Assembly (NCBI GenBank): GCA_902761585.1
Contig: CACWKX010000001.1
Coordinates: forward strand, 62,001-126,000
Direction of reading: 5' to 3'
From: an uncultured Lachnospiraceae bacterium
GTDB lineage: Bacteria > Bacillota > Clostridia > Lachnospirales > Lachnospiraceae
DNA: 64,000 bases
Shown here: piece after piece, positions 16,053-24,862 of the stretch
Layout: each line of letters starts with the position of its first letter
Position numbering within the stretch: the first letter of the stretch is position 1
Made by a program: the position numbers and the translations under genes
The notes under the pieces: generated by a model
Databases searched by the model: none
Told to the model about the DNA's origin: nothing
The model's input: the letters and a program-made list of their open reading frames with translations, nothing else

Positions 16053-17156
16053 TTATTCTTCAGGCTGCTTTGTGGAAGCAGAATCCGGCTGCTTTTCGGA
16101 AGGTTTCTGTTCTTCCGGCGCTCTCCTGACCGGCCGGTAGACTGGCGCGGGAGCTGTCTCTTTTCCCGCTCCTCCTCTGGATGTGAAGGAGGGCGTCAGC
16201 ACCTTGGAGTGTCCGGGGAGATGGCTGACCGGCACCTCTTTCCTCTTCTCTTCAGGCCTTTTTTCAGGTGTTTTTTTCCTGGCTTCGCTTGTTTTTTTAG
16301 CATATTCCTGAGCCTGACGGACAACCTCATTCGCTTTTTGAATCCCTTCCTGGATTCGATCCGGAAAGGCCTTTACGAGCGCTTCGATCAGTTCCTTTGT
16401 GAGAACCATCGACATTCCCATCGGGTTGAGCATGAAGCCGTCGGTATCTTTCCCGGCGTACTGCATCAGCCCGGGAAGCGGAACTGCGAGCTCCAGAAGT
16501 TTCTGCTTCTGGCGGAACTTGTCATACTCAAACTGATCTGAGAAACAGGGAACAAACTTCTTGCCATTTTTCATGTTCAGGACAGGGACGGAAAATTCAT
16601 GCCGCTGGAGTTTTTCAGGAAGTGTCCCGGGGCCTTCCTTCGGAATCACAGCCACGATATAGCGGGCTGCTGCCAGATTGGCCGAGAACTCCTCATTCAG
16701 TTCGCTGAGGTTCTTTTTTTCCTCATTGGGGATCTGCCGGGTCGCCTCCTGCATGAAATAAAGTCCTGAGAGCTGGAGGGACGGATTCTCAACTGGCCTC
16801 TGGAGCGGCGGAAGGTTGGAAAAATCGAGTCGCTTCACAAGGTCTGACAGCGCGATCTTTGAGACTGTGTCATCTGACACATAGACGATCTCATTCACGT
16901 CAAGCGTATAGAGGGAAGCAAAGAAGCCGCCAAACTGCTTCTGCTCCATCTTTGCGCCGCGTATCAGATATTTCTTCTGTGCATATTCTTCCACAAATTT
17001 CTTCAGCGCATCCTCACCGTCGAAAACCCATACCTGATCATTGTAGGTATCCGGATCGCAGATGATGAATGGCATCTTGGTATTCATGCAGAAGGCTGCG
17101 TAGAGCGTCTCCTTCTTTTTGATCTGCTGAATGATGAATGCCTGATCGATTGCCAT
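16053..17156 (-). CDS. SseB-family protein with charged C-terminal tail
   Basis: The 367-residue protein is soluble. A middle domain (about 185-275) carries SseB N-terminal family features: VPVLNMKNGKKFVPCFSD, AVPLPGLMQYAG, and NPMGMSMVLTKELI. The first 160 residues are less conserved and may be a second degenerate copy of the fold. Residues 290-367 are a Lys/Glu/Pro-rich tail. SseB is named for serine-sensitivity enhancement in E. coli, and the molecular role is unknown. The ATG at 17156 is preferred over the GTG three codons earlier because AGGAGAA then sits at good distance. Confidence 0.75.
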   Translation of the reverse strand: MAIDQAFIIQQIKKKETLYAAFCMNTKMPFIICDPDTYNDQVWVFDGEDALKKFVEEYAQKKYLIRGAKMEQKQFGGFFASLYTLDVNEIVYVSDDTVSKIALSDLVKRLDFSNLPPLQRPVENPSLQLSGLYFMQEATRQIPNEEKKNLSELNEEFSANLAAARYIVAVIPKEGPGTLPEKLQRHEFSVPVLNMKNGKKFVPCFSDQFEYDKFRQKQKLLELAVPLPGLMQYAGKDTDGFMLNPMGMSMVLTKELIEALVKAFPDRIQEGIQKANEVVRQAQEYAKKTSEARKKTPEKRPEEKRKEVPVSHLPGHSKVLTPSFTSRGGAGKETAPAPVYRPVRRAPEEQKPSEKQPDSASTKQPEE

Positions 17157-17212
17157 AGTGTTCACTTCTCCTGGTTTCTATTTGACTCTGAAAGTATTTT
17201 GACACACCTTTT

Positions 17213-17241
17213 ATTATAAAGCCTTCAGGCATAATTATCAA
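17213..17241 (-). promoter_or_regulatory. Putative promoter of the SseB-like gene
   Basis: TTGATA (17241-17236) and TATAAT (17218-17213), 17 bases apart on the minus strand. The -35 lies inside the end of the epimerase gene, so the SseB-like gene is likely transcribed on its own. Confidence 0.65.
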
Positions 17242-18334
17242 ATAGTGGTCTTGTGTATCCGGGTTTGATACTGGATATGCCAAGGCCAGGGGCATCTGAC
17301 ACCGTAATCTGCCGTTCCTGGAAAACTGCGCCGCCCACAATCGGGTCCTCTTTCAGAAGGACAGGCCCGTCCAGATCGATCCGGGTGATGATCTGGCGGG
17401 CGCAGGCAAGTTCCACGGCGGCATTCACGGAAATCTTTGCTTCCAGCATGCAGCCGAGCATGCATTCCATCCCGTACACCTCTGCGGCGGAAAGAATCCG
17501 GAGCGCATTCGTGATGCCGCCGCACTTCATCAGTTTGATATTGATCATGTCTGCCGCATGGCGCTGCATGATGGTGAGTGCATCCTGCGGGGAAAAGACA
17601 GCCTCATCCGCCAGAACCGGGATCGGACTGTGGGAGGTTACAAAGGAAAGCCCGTCCAGATCGGCAGCCTTCACCGGCTGTTCTACCAGTTCGATGCCAA
17701 GATCCTTCCGCTCCATCTCCTCGAGGATCCGGACCGCCTGCTTCGGCGTCCATGCCTGATTTGCATCAATCCGGATCTGAATGTCTGGCCCGGCTGCCGC
17801 CCGCACAGCCAGAAGCCTTGAAACGTCGAGTGACGGCTCCACTCCGACCTTTACCTTCAGGGTGCGGTATCCGCGCCGGATGGCGTCAAGTGTGTCCTGC
17901 GCCATGACCTCCGGGTCATTCACGCTGATTGTGATGTCGGTCTCAATCTCACGCCGGGCGGCCCCCAGAAGGCGGAAAACAGAAAGTCCCAGATGCTTTC
18001 CGTACAGATCCCAGAGGGCAATGTCGACAGCTGCCTTCGCGCTTGTATTGTGAACAAGGGCAGTCTGGACATCCTTCAGGAGAGTTTCAAACTCTTCTAT
18101 ATCACGGCCGATCAGCTTCGGCGCAATATGATCCCGGATGGCTCCGACGATGGCGCCGGTCGTGTCCCCGGTGATCACGCCGGTCGGAGGAGCCTCACCG
18201 AAGCCTGTCTCGTCCGTATCGGTGAGAATCTTGACTACAACATCCTGAACTGAGCTGACGCTGCGCAGAGCGGTTTTGAAAGGAACCCGCAGCGGAACAG
18301 AAAGGATGGACAGCCTGATATCCCTGATCTTCAT
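17225..18334 (-). CDS. L-Ala-D/L-Glu epimerase (enolase superfamily, YkfB-like)
   Basis: The 369-residue enolase-superfamily enzyme has a capping N-terminal domain and a TIM barrel. The catalytic lysines are in LKVKVG (Lys160/Lys162) and INIKLMK (Lys267). Metal ligands are Asp190 (RIDANQAW), Glu218 (ELVEQPV) and Asp243 (LADEA). These match dipeptide epimerases, which convert L-Ala-D-Glu from murein peptides into L-Ala-L-Glu for ordinary peptidases. Its neighbours, an NlpC/P60 peptidase, a serine hydrolase and a peptide ABC transporter, strongly support murein-peptide salvage. Other dipeptide specificities of this superfamily cannot be excluded. Confidence 0.88.
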   Translation of the reverse strand: MKIRDIRLSILSVPLRVPFKTALRSVSSVQDVVVKILTDTDETGFGEAPPTGVITGDTTGAIVGAIRDHIAPKLIGRDIEEFETLLKDVQTALVHNTSAKAAVDIALWDLYGKHLGLSVFRLLGAARREIETDITISVNDPEVMAQDTLDAIRRGYRTLKVKVGVEPSLDVSRLLAVRAAAGPDIQIRIDANQAWTPKQAVRILEEMERKDLGIELVEQPVKAADLDGLSFVTSHSPIPVLADEAVFSPQDALTIMQRHAADMINIKLMKCGGITNALRILSAAEVYGMECMLGCMLEAKISVNAAVELACARQIITRIDLDGPVLLKEDPIVGGAVFQERQITVSDAPGLGISSIKPGYTRPLFDNYA

Positions 18335-18361
18335 AAGTAATGTTTCCTCCTTGTAAAGCCG

Positions 18362-19261
18362 TTATGAAAAGATGCTTCCGACCGCAGTGCATCTGCCGTC
18401 CAGATCGGGTCTGTACCCGGCCTCTCCTTCAACCAGACTGCCGTATACGCAGCCGAAATCCCGGGTAAAGCCTGTGCTGTGAAGATACCGCCCATTTCCG
18501 AGATACATGGCGACATGCCCCGGGAAATACAGCAGGTCGGCGGGTTTCTTATCAGCCCAGGAAATTTCATGAACCGGATATCCATCGTGAAGCTCCGCAT
18601 CCCGGTAGATCAGAATACCGTTCAACAGATAGCTCATGAATGTCAGGCCGGAGCAGTCGGTTCCGGAACCGGAATGCCCTCCCCAGCGGTACTGGACACC
18701 GAGGTAGCTTTCCGCGCTGCGGACAATCCGATGTCTGGTCGTCTCCTGATCGGCGGGAGCCTTCTGCGAATGGAACCATGACGGGTCACAGCCGCACAAA
18801 AAGTAACCGTCGCTGTCCTTCCGCCCGGAAAGGCTTGAAGCAGGCATATAACCGCGCTGACCATCTGCCACTTCGACAAGCAGATACCCATGTTCAGCAG
18901 GTTTTATCAGCTGCAGGAAGGAACCGATGGAAAGGGTTGTGAGGATCTGTCCCTGAACGCGCGGCTGAGAGAGCAGGTCGGCAAAACGCTTTGTGACAAC
19001 CATTGTCTTCTCTCCTGCTGCCCGGCGCCGGATGTCATCCAGTGCGATGGGGCGAAGCGCCGATGGGTCTATATACCCGCGGTACCCGTAGTGTGTCTGC
19101 ACGGGGATCCTGGCATCAGAGGCGGAGCCCCTTTCAGCCTTTTCAGGAAGCCGCTGGAGGATCCATCCGGACAGCACTTCATCCGCCACGGTTCCGTCCT
19201 TCTCATAGAGAAACGCCTGAGGCACCTTTGTCATATAGTACGAGTCGGTTCCAAGCTGCAT
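18362..19261 (-). CDS. NlpC/P60 cysteine peptidase with SH3-like domains (YkfC-like)
   Basis: The 299-residue protein has bacterial SH3-like segments in its first 150 residues. A C-terminal NlpC/P60 domain follows, with Cys203 (TDCSGLTF), His249 (GHVAMYLG) and His261 (LHSTG) as the likely catalytic set. YkfC-type enzymes cut the gamma-D-Glu-diamino acid bond of free murein peptides with an unblocked L-Ala N-terminus. No signal peptide is visible, so it likely acts in the cytoplasm on imported peptides and releases L-Ala-D-Glu for the epimerase. The ATG at 19261 follows AGGAGAGG and lies five bases after the stop of the serine hydrolase gene. Confidence 0.86.
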   Translation of the reverse strand: MQLGTDSYYMTKVPQAFLYEKDGTVADEVLSGWILQRLPEKAERGSASDARIPVQTHYGYRGYIDPSALRPIALDDIRRRAAGEKTMVVTKRFADLLSQPRVQGQILTTLSIGSFLQLIKPAEHGYLLVEVADGQRGYMPASSLSGRKDSDGYFLCGCDPSWFHSQKAPADQETTRHRIVRSAESYLGVQYRWGGHSGSGTDCSGLTFMSYLLNGILIYRDAELHDGYPVHEISWADKKPADLLYFPGHVAMYLGNGRYLHSTGFTRDFGCVYGSLVEGEAGYRPDLDGRCTAVGSIFS

Positions 19262-19266
19262 ACGCT

Positions 19267-20082
19267 TTACCTCTCCTTCATATAATCGAAAACAACTCTT
19301 GAGATACGGCCGATCCAAGCCCGCGCCGTTTCGTAATCCATGTCCGTTCCATCGAAGCCGGAGGTGAAGACACCAAGAAACCACCGTTTCCCCTGCCATT
19401 CAAAGATGCCGGCATCGTGGGCAACGGTGTCCAGATCACCTGACTTGTGGGCACAGACCGGCTGTTCCCAGATATATCGAAGGAGGGCGTCATAGTCCCT
19501 GTTTCCTCTCAGAAACTGCATCAAAAGGGAGGCTTTGCGTCGTTCATTCTCAGATCCGTGCTCCTCTCCCCTGCTGAGCCGGTCTTCCCGGATCACGAGG
19601 GCCGCATAATCGGAAGGGGATATGTAATTGTTCCGCCCCTGGCGGATGGCATCGTAATCAAGCATCATCCGCTCTGCACGGGTAGACAGAAGGTTATGTG
19701 CCCTGCACCAGCTGTTGATTTTCGGGAAGGTCAGAGCCTCCATCAGGACATTGGCGGCGGTATTGTCGGAGTTGACGATCATCCACCAGGCAATCTCGTA
19801 CCAGGATGCCTCGCGCGCACCGGTATCGAATACGAGCGTATCGTCAAGAATATCTTCCTTTGTCACCGGATGGAGTGCATCAAGTGGTATGCCATCCTCC
19901 TCCAGGGAATCAAGCAGGCAGGCGAATACCGGAACCTTGATGGTGCTGGCCGAGACCACCCTCTCATCCGGGAAAATTGCCACCTCACAGGGCGCTCCAT
20001 TCAGTGTCCGGAAGATCAGCTGCATCTTCCCCGGAAATGCAGCTGCCATGTCATTCAGTTTCTCTGATATTGTTGCTGACAT
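19267..20082 (-). CDS. Class A beta-lactamase-fold serine hydrolase, cytoplasmic
   Basis: The 271-residue protein has the class A beta-lactamase motif set: Ser46-Thr-Ile-Lys49, SDN (105-107) and HKSG (Lys213). There is no signal peptide or lipobox, which argues against antibiotic resistance, since resistance enzymes act outside the membrane. Its position between the oligopeptide-binding protein and the NlpC/P60 peptidase suggests a peptidase or amidase acting on imported wall peptides. A role replacing YkfA (an L,D-carboxypeptidase in Bacillus) is conceivable but unproven. Start ATG 20082 is chosen over a GTG/TTG-type extension into the terminator region. Confidence 0.78.
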   Translation of the reverse strand: MSATISEKLNDMAAAFPGKMQLIFRTLNGAPCEVAIFPDERVVSASTIKVPVFACLLDSLEEDGIPLDALHPVTKEDILDDTLVFDTGAREASWYEIAWWMIVNSDNTAANVLMEALTFPKINSWCRAHNLLSTRAERMMLDYDAIRQGRNNYISPSDYAALVIREDRLSRGEEHGSENERRKASLLMQFLRGNRDYDALLRYIWEQPVCAHKSGDLDTVAHDAGIFEWQGKRWFLGVFTSGFDGTDMDYETARAWIGRISRVVFDYMKER

Positions 20083-20106
20083 TGTGGAACCCTTTCCCAG
20101 TACCTG

Positions 20107-20138
20107 CAAAAGGCCGCAGCGGGCAAGCCGCGCGGCCT
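20107..20138 (-). terminator. Terminator-like hairpin after oppA
   Basis: AGGCCGC (20111-20117) pairs with GCGGCCT (20132-20138); the minus-strand stem runs into TTTTGC. The short T run suggests partial termination, giving more binding protein than downstream enzymes. Confidence 0.5.
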
Positions 20139-20149
20139 CTCTTTGTGAA

Positions 20150-20199
20150 GGCGACCACTTATCATCGAGTGCGGAGCACGAGATGACGGCGGAGTCGCC
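20150..20199 (-). repeat. Nested palindromic intergenic element after oppA
   Basis: An outer stem GGCGAC/GTCGCC (20150-20155 with 20194-20199) encloses TCATC/GATGA (20162-20166 with 20182-20186) and GTGC/GCAC (20169-20172 with 20176-20179). A competing hairpin CGGCG/CGCCG is also possible. The compact symmetric layout resembles REP-like intergenic repeats; copy number cannot be judged from one window. Confidence 0.45.
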
Positions 20200-20218
20200 G
20201 AATCGAGTAGGGCAGCAA

Positions 20219-21790
20219 TTACTTCTGTGTCACGTAACCGAAGAATGCATTGCCGCAATAGTAGACAAGTCCGTCATAGTTGGTGTCGTCGAAGAGGTAG
20301 GAATTCTTCGAGTGCAGAATCGGCGTAATCGGACGATCCTCTGCGAGAATGGACTCGCACTCATCATAGTCTTTCCAGCGGGCTTTCTCATCTGTTTCAG
20401 CCACTGCCTTGTTGTACGCGTCGTCATATTTGGTGTTTGAATACTTTGCATCGTTCTGGCCTGTGGTCATCGTCACAAGCATGTTCGAGATATCCGGATA
20501 GTCCATGTACCAGCCAAAGTATGCAATGTCAAAGTCACCGCTCTCTCGTGCTGAGAAGAAGTTCTCGACCGTCTCAACCGTGATGGAATCAATGCCCAGC
20601 GCATCCTTCCAGTCGGAGACAATGGCTTCAGCCACCGTTTTGCGGGAATCGTTGTTGACGATGTAGCGCAGCGCCGGGAAGTCTTTGCCGTCTTCGTATC
20701 CGGCTTCCTTCATCAACTCTTTCGCTTCATCGACATCCTTCTGGTGGTCGTCAGAGAACCAGGGGGTGACGGTGCTGTTGAACTCGGTGCCGTCAGCATC
20801 AGTCAGGCCGCCTGGCGTATAGGTATCTGCCAGCTCGTCCTGAAGTCCGCGGATGCTGATGACACGTTCCCTGTCAATTGCAAGAGACAGAGCCTTCCGG
20901 ACACGGGCATCCTTCAGAACCTCATTTCCACTGTCACCGAGGTTGAACATCGTGCAGTAGGTGTTGTAGCCTTCCTCAAAGTGAAGGCCATTGTCCATCA
21001 GAGAATCGGCATCCTCCTCCGGATAGGTATCAGAATAAATGACATCGCCGCTCTTGAAGGAGTTCGCCATGGTTGCAGAATCGCTCATGAGCTCCCAGCT
21101 GATGTTGTCGACGGTGATCTTGTCAGCATCGTAATAATCGGTCCGCTTTGTCAGCGTCATCGACTGCTGGTGCGTCCAGTCTGTCAGCTCATAAGGACCA
21201 TTGTAGACAGCCTTGTCCGGGTCGGTTGCGTAGGAATCACCGTTTGCCTTCACAATGTCTTCACGGACAGGGTATGCAGACGGGAATGCCAGAAGGCTAT
21301 GGAAATATGCACATGGATAAGCCAGCGTCACGACAAGCGTCTTGTCATCCTTTGCCGTTGCGTCTGTGATCAGGTCCAGAAGCGTGCTGTAGTCGCCGGC
21401 TGAATCCTTCAGATACTTCCAGCCATAGACGAAATCGCCTGCAGTGACCGGTTTTCCGTCAGACCAGGTGATGTCATCGCGGAGGGTGAATGTGTAGGTC
21501 TTCCCGTCATCGGAGACCTTCTCATCCTTGAGCTGCCCCGGAACCAGGTCCCCCTTTTCATCCAGCTTATAGAGACCTTCAAAGAGGTGGCGGCAGACGG
21601 ACATGCCGGCCAGTGTTGCGACCTTGGCCGTATTGATATCCATCGCATCCTCGGAACCGTCTGTCACGGAGATGCTGATTCCTCCCGAAGGCGCTTCCTT
21701 TTCTGTTTCTGCAGCGGCTGCGGGCAGCGCTGCAATCATGGCTGCCGCTACGGTGCAAGCCAGTACGTTGAGTAAGCCTTTTCTAATCAT
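20219..21790 (-). CDS. oppA: Oligopeptide ABC transporter substrate-binding protein
   Basis: The 523-residue protein belongs to the SBP_bac_5 family (OppA/DppA type). Typical blocks are ADGVSW-like text near FTLRDDITWSDGKPVTAGDFVYGWKY, read here in parts, and YNGPYELTDW. It captures peptides outside the cell and hands them to OppBC. The N-terminus is a signal sequence ending AALPAAAAETEKE. A Cys at residue 12 sits too early in the hydrophobic core for a convincing lipobox, which is unusual for a monoderm binding protein. The ATG at 21790 follows GAGGAGAAGGG. Context suggests murein tripeptides or tetrapeptides among its ligands. Confidence 0.9.
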   Translation of the reverse strand: MIRKGLLNVLACTVAAAMIAALPAAAAETEKEAPSGGISISVTDGSEDAMDINTAKVATLAGMSVCRHLFEGLYKLDEKGDLVPGQLKDEKVSDDGKTYTFTLRDDITWSDGKPVTAGDFVYGWKYLKDSAGDYSTLLDLITDATAKDDKTLVVTLAYPCAYFHSLLAFPSAYPVREDIVKANGDSYATDPDKAVYNGPYELTDWTHQQSMTLTKRTDYYDADKITVDNISWELMSDSATMANSFKSGDVIYSDTYPEEDADSLMDNGLHFEEGYNTYCTMFNLGDSGNEVLKDARVRKALSLAIDRERVISIRGLQDELADTYTPGGLTDADGTEFNSTVTPWFSDDHQKDVDEAKELMKEAGYEDGKDFPALRYIVNNDSRKTVAEAIVSDWKDALGIDSITVETVENFFSARESGDFDIAYFGWYMDYPDISNMLVTMTTGQNDAKYSNTKYDDAYNKAVAETDEKARWKDYDECESILAEDRPITPILHSKNSYLFDDTNYDGLVYYCGNAFFGYVTQK

Positions 21791-21870
21791 AATCCCTTCT
21801 CCTCTCTCGTTCGACAGATTCAGTCTGCCAGTTACAGATTCTTTTTCCAAAGGCCTGTGGGCTCAGCCGC

Positions 21871-22872
21871 TCAGCGTTTCTTCATCTTCGGATCAAGGGC
21901 GTCACGCAGACCGTCGCCGAAGAGGTTGAATGCCAGTATGATCAGGCTGATGAGGACAGCCGGAAAAAGCATGCGGTAAGGAGCCCTGTTGATTCCGGAG
22001 AGCGCTTCGGAGGTCAGAGAGCCTAAAGAAGCCATTGGCGCGGAAACGCCGATGCCAAGGAAGGAAAGGAAAGCTTCTGTGAAGATCGCTGACGGGATCT
22101 GCATCATCATTGTTGCGATGATCTGCCCCATGCAGTTCGGAAGCAGATGCTGCCGGATGAGCCAGCCATTCGGTGCACCGAGCGCATCGGAAGCCGTCAC
22201 GTATTCCATTTCCTTCAGCTGCAGAACCTGGCCGCGCACAATGCGGGCCATTCCGACCCAGTACAGGCAGCCATATACGATAAAGATTGCAATTAGCCCC
22301 GATCCCAGCTTCTGCAGAGGGTGGAAAAACGGTACATTGTCCACCAGATTCGTCAGAGGCTGATCGATGACCAGTTTGATGACAACGATCAGCAGGATTT
22401 CCGGGACCGAGTAGATGATATCGACAATCCGCATCATGATGGTATCTGCTTTTCCGCCGAGAAGACCGGAAATCGCACCGTATATGGAGCCGATGATCAT
22501 GACGATGATGGCGGAAACGACACCAACCAGGAGGGAAATCCGGGTTCCGGTCATGCAGCGGACCATCAGATCCCGGCCCAGCCGGTCTGTACCAAATGGA
22601 TGCTTCAGGCAGGGCCAGAGGTTCTCATCTCCATGTACCTGCTGGTCATAGGAATAGGGTGAAAGAATCGGCCCAAGGACAGCAAAGACGATGATTGCAA
22701 GAATGATCACAAGAGAAACCATCGCAATTTTGTTCTCGCGAAGTCTCCGCCAGCTGGATCTCCAGAATCCGATTTCATCTGTCTGTGATGTCTGTGTCTT
22801 GTAAAAATCTGCCGGCAGCTTGTCGTAGTCGCCCTTCTCCACCGGAAGCTGGAGGGACAGGATATTTTTCAT
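21871..22872 (-). CDS. oppC: Oligopeptide ABC transporter permease OppC
   Basis: The 333-residue permease has a cytoplasmic N-terminus, a first helix at about 48-70, and five further helices forming the BPD_transp_1 domain. The EAA-type loop (ASDALGAPNGWLIRQHLLPN) contacts the ATPases. The GTDRLGRD stretch after the first helix is typical of OppC/DppC. It sits directly between oppB and oppA. The start ATG is preceded by AAGGAGG. Confidence 0.92.
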   Translation of the reverse strand: MKNILSLQLPVEKGDYDKLPADFYKTQTSQTDEIGFWRSSWRRLRENKIAMVSLVIILAIIVFAVLGPILSPYSYDQQVHGDENLWPCLKHPFGTDRLGRDLMVRCMTGTRISLLVGVVSAIIVMIIGSIYGAISGLLGGKADTIMMRIVDIIYSVPEILLIVVIKLVIDQPLTNLVDNVPFFHPLQKLGSGLIAIFIVYGCLYWVGMARIVRGQVLQLKEMEYVTASDALGAPNGWLIRQHLLPNCMGQIIATMMMQIPSAIFTEAFLSFLGIGVSAPMASLGSLTSEALSGINRAPYRMLFPAVLISLIILAFNLFGDGLRDALDPKMKKR

Positions 22873-22886
22873 GATCAGGTGCCTCC

Positions 22887-23807
22887 TTATGCCATCTGGA
22901 TACGTGGATCCACAACCTGGTACAGAATGTCGCAGATCAGGTTCATCGTGATAATCAGAGCTGCATAGAAGACCGTGACCCCCATGATCAGCGTGTAGTC
23001 ACGTGCACTGATGGCATTCACAAAGTATCGGCCAAGCCCCGGGACATTGAATACAGACTCCGCCACGAAGCCGCCGGTCAGGATGGAGGCGGTCAGAGGG
23101 CCCAGGTAGGTGATGATCGGGATCAGAGAATTCTTCAACGCGTGAATGAAGATGACTCTTCCCTCTCCCATGCCCCTTGCGCGCTCAGTCTTCAGATAGT
23201 CCTGTCCGAGGACTTCCAGAATGGAAGCTCTTGTCAGGCGCATCAGGTAACAGGTCGGATAAACGGCCAGCACGATGATCGGCATCACCTCTCCACCTGG
23301 TTTTCCATAGGAGACAGGAAGCGCTTTCAGATTGACCGCAAGAACAAGCATCAGAACAGCGGCAAGCACATAACCCGGAATTGAGATGCCGATGGCTGAG
23401 ATCACGCGGATGGCACCGTCAGCGGCCTTTCCCTTGAAGAGTCCGGCGATACAGCCGAGCGGAACGCCGATCAGGATGGCAGCAATCAGAGCCTTCAGAC
23501 CGAGCCGCACAGATACTGCGAAGGATTCCGTCACGATCGTGCTGATCGCACGTCCTTTCTGAAGTACGTAGCTGGTCCCCATATCACCGTGAAACAGATT
23601 CTGAAGATACCGGCCATACTGGACGATCAGCGGTTTATCCAGACCGTATTTGGCGATCAGGATCGCCCTGGTTTCTTCAGTCGCCTTCTCCGACATGAAT
23701 GGATCGCCCGGGATGATGTTCATCAGGAAAAACGTGATTGTAATAATTGCAAACAGACTGACGGCTGCAAGCAGCACCCGTTTCAAAATCTTTTCGAACA
23801 TAGCCAT
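22887..23807 (-). CDS. oppB: Oligopeptide ABC transporter permease OppB
   Basis: The 306-residue permease has six transmembrane helices. Its GDPFMSEKATEE stretch after helix one and the EAA loop ERARGMGEGRVIFIHALKNSLIP are typical of OppB/DppB. With OppC it forms the import channel. I place the start at the ATG (MAMFEK) that follows GAGGAAGG by 12 bases; an ATG two codons later is equally possible. A longer upstream reading overlaps the end of oppF and lacks conservation. Confidence 0.9.
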   Translation of the reverse strand: MAMFEKILKRVLLAAVSLFAIITITFFLMNIIPGDPFMSEKATEETRAILIAKYGLDKPLIVQYGRYLQNLFHGDMGTSYVLQKGRAISTIVTESFAVSVRLGLKALIAAILIGVPLGCIAGLFKGKAADGAIRVISAIGISIPGYVLAAVLMLVLAVNLKALPVSYGKPGGEVMPIIVLAVYPTCYLMRLTRASILEVLGQDYLKTERARGMGEGRVIFIHALKNSLIPIITYLGPLTASILTGGFVAESVFNVPGLGRYFVNAISARDYTLIMGVTVFYAALIITMNLICDILYQVVDPRIQMA

Positions 23808-23893
23808 ATGGGATTCCAACCTTCCTCTCAACGTTGACCGGCTTGCCTGTGTTGAAGCTGACATGCCGCTCTATTCCGGGAACGACCCTGCGT

Positions 23894-24862
23894 CTACAGC
23901 TGGGTGCAGGCGGCAAAGTGCCCCGGCGCAACTTCCTTCAGCGTTGGAAATGCCTCTGCGCATCGCTTTGTCTGATGCGGACAGCGGGTCCAGAATGGGC
24001 AGCCGGATGGCGGATTCAGAGGCGACGGGATCTCGCCTTCCAGTACCACTCTCTTTCGCTGTGCACTCTTGTCGGGATCCGGAATCGGAATCGCGGACAG
24101 CAGCATTTTTGTGTAGGGATGCTGCGGATGTTTGTAAAGCTCATTGCTGTCTGCCAGCTCCACAAGCCTGCCAAGGTAAAGGACAGCGATGCGGTTGCTG
24201 ATATGGCGGACGACAGAGAGGTCATGGGCAATGAACAGGTATGTGATGCCTTCATCCTGCTGAAGCTTCTCCAGCATGTTGATGACCTGGGCCTGAATTG
24301 AAACGTCCAGCGCCGACACAGGCTCGTCGCAGACAATGAATTCCGGATGTACCGAGAGGGCTCTTGCAATGCCGATCCTCTGGCGCTGACCGCCGGAGAA
24401 TTCATGCGGGTACCGGTTGTAGAAGTATTCGGAAAGCCCGACCATCTTCATCAGGGAAAGGATCTTCTCCTGACGTTCCATGCGGTCTGCATAAAGCTTG
24501 TGAAGGTCAAGCCCTTCTCCGATCAGATCGGATACAGTCTTTCTGGGATCGAGCGAAGCATATGGATCCTGAAAGACGATCTGCATCTTCTGGCGGTAGG
24601 GGTGCATATCCACCTCGTTGAGGCGCTGGCCTTTGAAGAAAATATCACCTCCGGTCGGCTCCAGCAGCCGAAGTACACACCTGCCCAGCGTGGATTTCCC
24701 GCAGCCGGACTCCCCTACCAGACCGAGGGTCTCTCCCTTTCGGATTGAGAAGGAGACATCGTCGACTGCGCGGACCTTGTCATGATGGAAGAAGCTCTGT
24801 TTCACATCAAAGTATTTCTTCAGATGCCTCACTTCCAGGAGTGTATCTTCATGTGTCTGCAT
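23894..24862 (-). CDS. oppF: Oligopeptide ABC transporter ATP-binding protein OppF
   Basis: The 322-residue ATPase carries Walker [10 protein letters not shown]-loop [11 protein letters not shown], signature FSGGQRQR, Walker [12 protein letters not shown] and the switch His in AHDLS. The C-terminal Cys-rich segment (around [14 protein letters not shown]) matches the oligo_HPY extension, which in related transporters binds an iron-sulfur cluster. It overlaps oppD by 14 bases, so the two are probably translated together. The start follows AAGGAGGG. Confidence 0.93.
   Translation of the reverse strand: MQTHEDTLLEVRHLKKYFDVKQSFFHHDKVRAVDDVSFSIRKGETLGLVGESGCGKSTLGRCVLRLLEPTGGDIFFKGQRLNEVDMHPYRQKMQIVFQDPYASLDPRKTVSDLIGEGLDLHKLYADRMERQEKILSLMKMVGLSEYFYNRYPHEFSGGQRQRIGIARALSVHPEFIVCDEPVSALDVSIQAQVINMLEKLQQDEGITYLFIAHDLSVVRHISNRIAVLYLGRLVELADSNELYKHPQHPYTKMLLSAIPIPDPDKSAQRKRVVLEGEIPSPLNPPSGCPFWTRCPHQTKRCAEAFPTLKEVAPGHFAACTQL

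Noticed and set aside
19267-20082. Antibiotic-resistance beta-lactamase
   Set aside because: The fold motifs fit, but there is no export signal and the gene is embedded in a peptide-salvage cluster, so resistance is not supported.
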